DNA from: Dyadobacter sp. CY347
GTDB taxonomy: Bacteria > Bacteroidota > Bacteroidia > Cytophagales > Spirosomataceae
Length of the DNA stretch: 64,000 nucleotides
Reading direction: 5' to 3'
Assembly: GCF_021502655.1 (NCBI RefSeq)
Contig: NZ_JAKFFT010000002.1
Coordinates: 868,001 to 932,000, forward strand
Shown here: piece after piece, positions 60,372 through 64,000 of the stretch
Layout: each line of letters begins with the position of its first letter
Numbering within the stretch: the first letter of the stretch is position 1
The notes under the pieces: model-generated
Seen by the model: only the letters and a program-made list of their open reading frames with translations
Database searches by the model: none
What the model was told of the DNA's origin: nothing
Made by a program: the position numbers and the translations under genes

Positions 60372-61576
60372 GCTTCACTCCATTTATTTAGGACAATGTT
60401 CAGGATGTCCTGTGCCACTTCTTCTTTATTTTTAAGATCAAAATGTTTCACATTTTTCCCTTTGTCAATAACGGTTATTTTGTTGGTATCGTGTGCAAAG
60501 CCAGCACCCGGATCATTCAGTGAATTAAGAATGATGAAGTCAAAGTTTTTGCGCAATAACTTATCCATCGCATACTCCATTTCATTCTCTGTCTCCAACG
60601 CAAAACCGATCAGCAGCTGGTTTTGCTTCTTAGTTTTCCCCAACGTTCCTGCAATGTCCTGGGTTTTTACCAGATCAAGGGTCATTTCCTGGCCTTGTTT
60701 TTTGATCTTATGTTCGGCAATAACCTTTGCAGTATAGTCGGCAACGGCAGCAGCGAAGATCACCACATCGCTTTCTTCAAAGTTTGCGGCCGTGGCTTCA
60801 TACATTTCATTTGCACTCTGCACATTGATGCGCTTCACCGTTGGCTCAGTAGTCGCCAGGCTCGTAGGCCCGCTGACAAGCGTTACCATCGCTCCTGCGG
60901 ACGCAAACGCCTCCGCGACTGCGTAACCCATTTTCCCCGACGAGCGGTTGCTAATGTAACGCACCGGATCAATTGCCTCCACTGTCGGGCCAGCAGTAAT
61001 GAGCACCCGCTTTCCGGAAGTGATGGGTTTTTTCGCAAAAGAGCTGCCTAGCACCTTTATGATCGTTTCCGGCTCGGCAAGGCGGCCATCCCCAACCAAG
61101 CCACTGGCCAGCTCACCGTGTTCCGGCTCGATGAAGTGATTGCCAAAGCGAATCAGCGTATCAATGTTCTGCTTTGTTGACGGATGCTGATACATATCGA
61201 CGTCCATTGCAGGGGCAAAGAAAACAGGGCAACGTGCTGATAAATAAACGGCCGTCAACAGATCATCGCAGTTGCCGGTCGCACATTTTGCAAGTGTGCG
61301 CGCTGTCGCCGGGGCAACCACCATCGCATCCGCCCAAAGGCCAAGCTCGACATGGTTATTCCAGGTCCCGTCCTTTTGGTCGGAAAATGCGCTTAACGCA
61401 GGTTTTTTAGATAAAACGGATAATGTAAGCGGGGTAATGAATTCCTTTGCCGAGTCCGTCATAACCACTTGAACATCAGACCCTGCCTTTACCAAAAGCC
61501 TGACAAGCAGAGCAGATTTATATGCAGCAATGCTGCCTGAAACGGCTACGAGTATCTTTTTACCTTTGAGATTCAA
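60368..61576 (-). CDS. coaBC: Bifunctional phosphopantothenoylcysteine decarboxylase/synthetase
   Basis: A 402-residue enzyme. The flavoprotein CoaC half (1-185) starts KKILVAVSGSIAAYKSALLV, with His75 in NNHVELGLW. The position equal to E. coli Asn125 is Asp (APAMDVDMYQHP, Asp125), and the position equal to Cys158 is Ser (GELASGLVGDGRLAEPE, Ser158). The CoaB half has RVLITAGPTVEAIDPVRYIS, NRSSGKMGYAVAEAFA and FAAAVADY. It converts 4'-phosphopantothenate to 4'-phosphopantetheine in two steps. The two substitutions affect residues known to matter for reduction of the CoaC intermediate. It is separated from rpoZ by a terminator. Confidence 0.95.
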   Translation of the reverse strand: MNLKGKKILVAVSGSIAAYKSALLVRLLVKAGSDVQVVMTDSAKEFITPLTLSVLSKKPALSAFSDQKDGTWNNHVELGLWADAMVVAPATARTLAKCATGNCDDLLTAVYLSARCPVFFAPAMDVDMYQHPSTKQNIDTLIRFGNHFIEPEHGELASGLVGDGRLAEPETIIKVLGSSFAKKPITSGKRVLITAGPTVEAIDPVRYISNRSSGKMGYAVAEAFASAGAMVTLVSGPTSLATTEPTVKRINVQSANEMYEATAANFEESDVVIFAAAVADYTAKVIAEHKIKKQGQEMTLDLVKTQDIAGTLGKTKKQNQLLIGFALETENEMEYAMDKLLRKNFDFIILNSLNDPGAGFAHDTNKITVIDKGKNVKHFDLKNKEEVAQDILNIVLNKWSEA

Positions 61577-61665
61577 ACTTCAATCGCTTTGGGTGGTCAA
61601 TTCGGAAGGACTCCTGTCAGGCATAAAGTTACAGAGATAAGTGTAACATTTAAAGCCTATAAATG

Positions 61666-61704
61666 AAAAGCCAGCCGCAAAAGAACTTTGGCGGCTGGCT
61701 TTTT
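61666..61704 (-). terminator. Hairpin terminator between rpoZ and coaBC
   Basis: AAAAGCCAGCCGC (61666-61678) pairs with GCGGCTGGCTTTT (61691-61703), a 13-bp stem rich in G and C with a T run on the plus strand and an A run (T in minus-strand RNA) on the other. Lying 14 bp after the rpoZ stop, it should end or weaken the bamD-rpoZ transcript before coaBC. Confidence 0.85.
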
Positions 61705-61717
61705 ATAAAATCGAAAA

Positions 61718-62029
61718 TTATTCTTCTGTTGTGTCGCGGTAAGCGTGGTAAGTTTTTCCTTCGATGAATTCATCTATTGAAATGCTTCCGGCTTTCGGCA
61801 TGCGCTCGTAAAACTTGGAAATCTCAATTTGCTCCCTGTTTTCAAACACTTCTTCCAGGTTATCTACGCCAGAAGCAAACTCAGCAAGCTTATTATTAAG
61901 CTCTTCCTTCATTTTGCTGGAAATCTGACGGGCTCTTTTAGAGATTACAGATACTGATTCGTATAGGTTACCAGTTACGTCTGCGATCTTGTCGGTATCC
62001 CGGGTAATGATTGATGGATTGGTTGCCAT
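61718..62029 (-). CDS. rpoZ: RNA polymerase omega (Rpb6-like) subunit
   Basis: A 103-residue protein. ITRDTDKIADVTGNLYESVS and VISKRARQISSKMKEELNNK are the omega/Rpb6 core, helices that bind the beta-prime tail; the acidic C-terminus ends in YRDTTEE. Omega helps assemble RNA polymerase and carries part of a ppGpp site in some bacteria. The Bacteroidota form diverges from E. coli omega. It lies 40 bp after bamD in the usual gene order of the phylum. Confidence 0.88.
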   Translation of the reverse strand: MATNPSIITRDTDKIADVTGNLYESVSVISKRARQISSKMKEELNNKLAEFASGVDNLEEVFENREQIEISKFYERMPKAGSISIDEFIEGKTYHAYRDTTEE

Positions 62030-62069
62030 ACTTATGGTGATATTAGTTGAAATTAAAATCTAAATAAAA

Positions 62070-62993
62070 CTACTGTCCTTTCGGCTCTGTAATGGCCGGC
62101 GTTGTTACTTTCGTCGGCTTGTTAGCTGGATCTGGCTGCGTTTCAAGTTGTTTCTGACGTTCTACTTCGGCTTTTGCAATAACATCGATCTGTTTTTGAC
62201 TTTCGTCAAACATTCTTTCCGCATCGCGGTTATATCTTCCTGTCGGATATTTGTCGATCAGCTCCTGATAAAACTTCAAGACATCCTGGTATCTTTCTTT
62301 CTGCTTGGCACTGAAACTGTTGGTTGCCAGATTGTACTGCGATTCCACTTTCAAAAACGCAAGCTCTTCATTGTATTTCGAGTCAGGGAAATCTTTACGG
62401 AAATTCTCGATCGATATCACGGCCGATTTCATAGACATTGCATTGAAATCGCTGATCTTGTGATACAACCGGGCCCTTTCATAAGCTTTGCGTTCAAGCT
62501 TTGCCCGCAGCTCCAATATATAACGTGTACATTCTTCGCGGAACGGACTTTCGGGATATGCGTTGATAAAATCCTGCATCGCCGAAATCGCAGTAAATGT
62601 ACTGGTCTGATCCAGATTGAACGGCGACGAATCTTTATACAACGAAAAAGCATGCATATAGAGCGCTTCCTGTGCGTAATCGCTTCGTGCGTATGTATCA
62701 AAGAACTTTTTGAACAAAAACTGGCTCGTATTGTACTGCCCTTGCTGATACTGGGTATACGCATAGTAAAACTGCGCTAACTCAGACTCCGTACTTCCTT
62801 TTAATAATGGAATGAGTTCCTCAAAAAGTAGGCCGGAACGGTAAAAATCCCCCTTTTTGTAATAAGACATCGCGGCATCATACTTTTCCTGATCCGTACC
62901 AGTCTTTTGTAACTTCGAGAACTTACTGCATGAAGTAATTACAAGGACCGCAATAAAAAGCAAGAAATAGCTTGCTGGACTGTTTTTTCGCAT
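62070..62993 (-). CDS. bamD: Outer-membrane assembly lipoprotein BamD
   Basis: ATG 62993 gives 307 residues starting MRKNSPASYFLLFIAVLVIT with lipobox ITSC (Cys22). An upstream ATG at 63032 would put the -7 element TACCTTTG (63002-63009) inside the gene. TPR-like helices follow (KYDAAMSYYKKGDFYRSGLL, QFYYAYTQYQQGQYNTSQFL, EALYMHAFSLYKDSSPFNLD). BamD, with BamA, folds outer-membrane proteins. The C-terminus has a Q/P/T-rich tail. It leads a conserved run of genes ending with recN. Confidence 0.93.
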   Translation of the reverse strand: MRKNSPASYFLLFIAVLVITSCSKFSKLQKTGTDQEKYDAAMSYYKKGDFYRSGLLFEELIPLLKGSTESELAQFYYAYTQYQQGQYNTSQFLFKKFFDTYARSDYAQEALYMHAFSLYKDSSPFNLDQTSTFTAISAMQDFINAYPESPFREECTRYILELRAKLERKAYERARLYHKISDFNAMSMKSAVISIENFRKDFPDSKYNEELAFLKVESQYNLATNSFSAKQKERYQDVLKFYQELIDKYPTGRYNRDAERMFDESQKQIDVIAKAEVERQKQLETQPDPANKPTKVTTPAITEPKGQ

Positions 62994-63001
62994 ATTAGGT
63001 G

Positions 63002-63009
63002 CAAAGGTA
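63002..63009 (-). promoter_or_regulatory. -7 element of bamD
   Basis: TACCTTTG on the minus strand matches TAnnTTTG and lies 8 bp before ATG 62993, so the mRNA would have a leader of only a few bases. The -33 element is not clear. Very short leaders fit the weak use of Shine-Dalgarno sites in this phylum. Confidence 0.55.
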
Positions 63010-63068
63010 ATAAAAAAAGCTACACCATTCATAACGAATGCGTAGCTGATATAGTGTTAAAAATTAGC

Positions 63069-63683
63069 CTATTGCTGATGACGTACAAGCATTTTTTTGG
63101 TGGCTACTTTTTGACCGTCCAGTGACAATTGATAGAAATAAAGCCCTGTTGGCATATCCTTCGTGTTCACACGCAGCTTTCTGTCATTTCTGTTTAGGGG
63201 CAGCTCAGCCATTTGAGAACCAAGCACGTTGTAGATAATCAATTTTGCATCGCGAATGTTGGCAGTGATGTTATAGTCAAGATCTGCGTACTCGCTGGCA
63301 GGATTGGGATAAATGTTTGATACTGAAATCTTATCGTTGGCATACAATTGCTCTTCCACTTTCAGCTGCGCTTCCATTTCAGGTTGTCTTCTGTTTGAAG
63401 ATCTTTCAACGATTTCGGCAGTAGCGACACCTGTGCTTTCGGAAGCATTCGGAGAAGAAAACAGGAATGAGCGGTAAAAGCTGTTCAGCACTTTTGGATT
63501 TTGCAAAGACAATAATTTATAACTTGAACCTGTTGCCAAACCTGAAAATTTAATGTTTTCACTGGTAGCCGGCTTTTTCTTGTTGACCATATTCAAACGG
63601 CTCCCGTTCGAGACGGATTGTGCGTTTAAACCCTGCAAGGCCAACGTTAGTGAGATTAATAAGTAAAGTATATTTCTTTTCAT
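63069..63683 (-). CDS. Short secreted protein with type IX (type A) sorting domain
   Basis: A 204-residue protein with signal peptide LYLLISLTLALQGLNAQSVS. The C-terminal 80 residues are a T9SS type A sorting domain: SNIYPNPASEYADLDYNITA, KLIIYNVLGSQMAELPLNRN, DMPTGLYFYQLSLDGQKVAT and KKMLVRHQQ. The region before it (about 120 residues) has no recognised domain, so the cargo is small. It is exported through the outer membrane by the type IX system and may be anchored at the surface. A promoter lies at 63746-63777. Confidence 0.9.
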   Translation of the reverse strand: MKRNILYLLISLTLALQGLNAQSVSNGSRLNMVNKKKPATSENIKFSGLATGSSYKLLSLQNPKVLNSFYRSFLFSSPNASESTGVATAEIVERSSNRRQPEMEAQLKVEEQLYANDKISVSNIYPNPASEYADLDYNITANIRDAKLIIYNVLGSQMAELPLNRNDRKLRVNTKDMPTGLYFYQLSLDGQKVATKKMLVRHQQ

Positions 63684-63745
63684 AGCGTCAAATTGGAATA
63701 CTTTATGACTAATATTTTATAATATTTTACCAAAAAAGTACATTA

Positions 63746-63777
63746 CAAAAATATAGAGAAACAATTGTATATTCAAA
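63746..63777 (-). promoter_or_regulatory. Promoter of the T9SS-sorted protein gene
   Basis: On the minus strand TTTG (63777-63774) and TATTTTTG (63753-63746) are 20 nt apart, close to the Bacteroidota consensus. Transcription should begin near 63740, giving a leader of about 57 nt before ATG 63683. Confidence 0.65.
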
Positions 63778-63864
63778 ATATATTGTGCGAATGGACATCT
63801 TTATTTTGATGATCTAAAAAACCATGCCTGTCAAAATAAAATTAGGCCTGTCCTGATATATTTT

Positions 63865-64000
63865 TTACAACTCTTTCCAAATCGTCTTATTCTTCGTCGG
63901 TTTCTCAGAAATCCGCCAATTGAACCCGTCCAGCTGGCGTTCCGGTGCCTTAATCTGTGAGGGAGGGATCAGCCTGCCGTCCGGTTTCCCCACAAATGAG
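63865..64000 (-). CDS. C-terminal fragment of an unidentified protein
   Basis: An open minus-strand frame enters from the right edge and ends with TAA at 63865-63867. The 44 visible residues include GKPDGRLIPPSQIKAPERQL and end KTIWKEL. The composition is that of a normal coding region (charged and proline-containing), and no other frame is open. No family was recognised from this fragment. Confidence 0.5.
   Translation of the reverse strand, partial: SFVGKPDGRLIPPSQIKAPERQLDGFNWRISEKPTKNKTIWKEL

Overview
The window looks like chromosomal DNA of a Bacteroidota member of the order Cytophagales, most like Dyadobacter or a close relative. The reasons are a SusC/SusD pair, a type IX secretion sorting domain, a PorD-like DUF4835 protein, Rho with a long disordered insertion, promoters of the Bacteroidota form (TTG, about 19 nt, TAnnTTTG), few Shine-Dalgarno sites, and the gene order bamD, rpoZ, coaBC, DUF4835, recN. 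The genus is an inference. I see no rRNA, tRNA, CRISPR array, intact insertion sequence or prophage.

Layout. 1-2142 (minus): a DUF1800/DUF1501 pair, the DUF1501 gene cut by the window edge. 2294-9601: surface polysaccharide genes, namely a lyase-like lipoprotein, an Alg13/PssE-like glycosyltransferase, a GT-A glycosyltransferase, a polyprenyl-phosphate sugar transferase, an acyltransferase and a GT-C protein, with an AT-rich gap of about 750 bp in the middle. 9681-10734: a flavin-dependent oxidoreductase behind a 12-bp perfect inverted repeat. 10771-34284: a large mannoside locus. It holds two GH92 mannosidases, a DUF5005-like lipoprotein, a sugar/H+ symporter, a ROK sugar kinase, a mannose-6-phosphate isomerase with an extra kinase-like N-terminus, a GntR/UTRA regulator, SusC/SusD, and a three-gene block of planctomycete-type haem c proteins with DUF1501. 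The simplest reading is binding and import of a glycan by SusCD, trimming by GH92, uptake of the sugar by the MFS carrier, phosphorylation by the ROK kinase and isomerisation to fructose-6-phosphate. Related palindromes (core TTTGTACATA) lie upstream of susC and of the haem c block and may be the sites of the regulator.

34505-38164: gnd-zwf-pgl, the oxidative pentose phosphate pathway. 38328-39343: a small membrane protein and a prohibitin-like protein, followed by a REP-like palindromic element. 39477-42281 (minus): an ABC transporter with a YtrA-type GntR repressor, a palindromic operator over the promoter, and a 25-codon hydrophobic ORF coupled between ATPase and permease. 42394-45355 (minus): a molybdenum hydroxylase maturation set (MocA-like, XdhC, cysteine desulfurase) without the hydroxylase.

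45523-64000 is mostly housekeeping: 1-Cys peroxiredoxin, a DUF6962-like membrane protein, an orphan four-helix-bundle sensor, HtpG, an HhH protein, Rho, CoaX, an outer-membrane protein, LptC, a cytochrome c/SCO/lipoprotein set, RecN, a small protein resembling an Sm fold, PorD-like protein, CoaBC, RNA polymerase omega, BamD and a short type IX-secreted protein. All calls come from reading the sequence; no database search was run.
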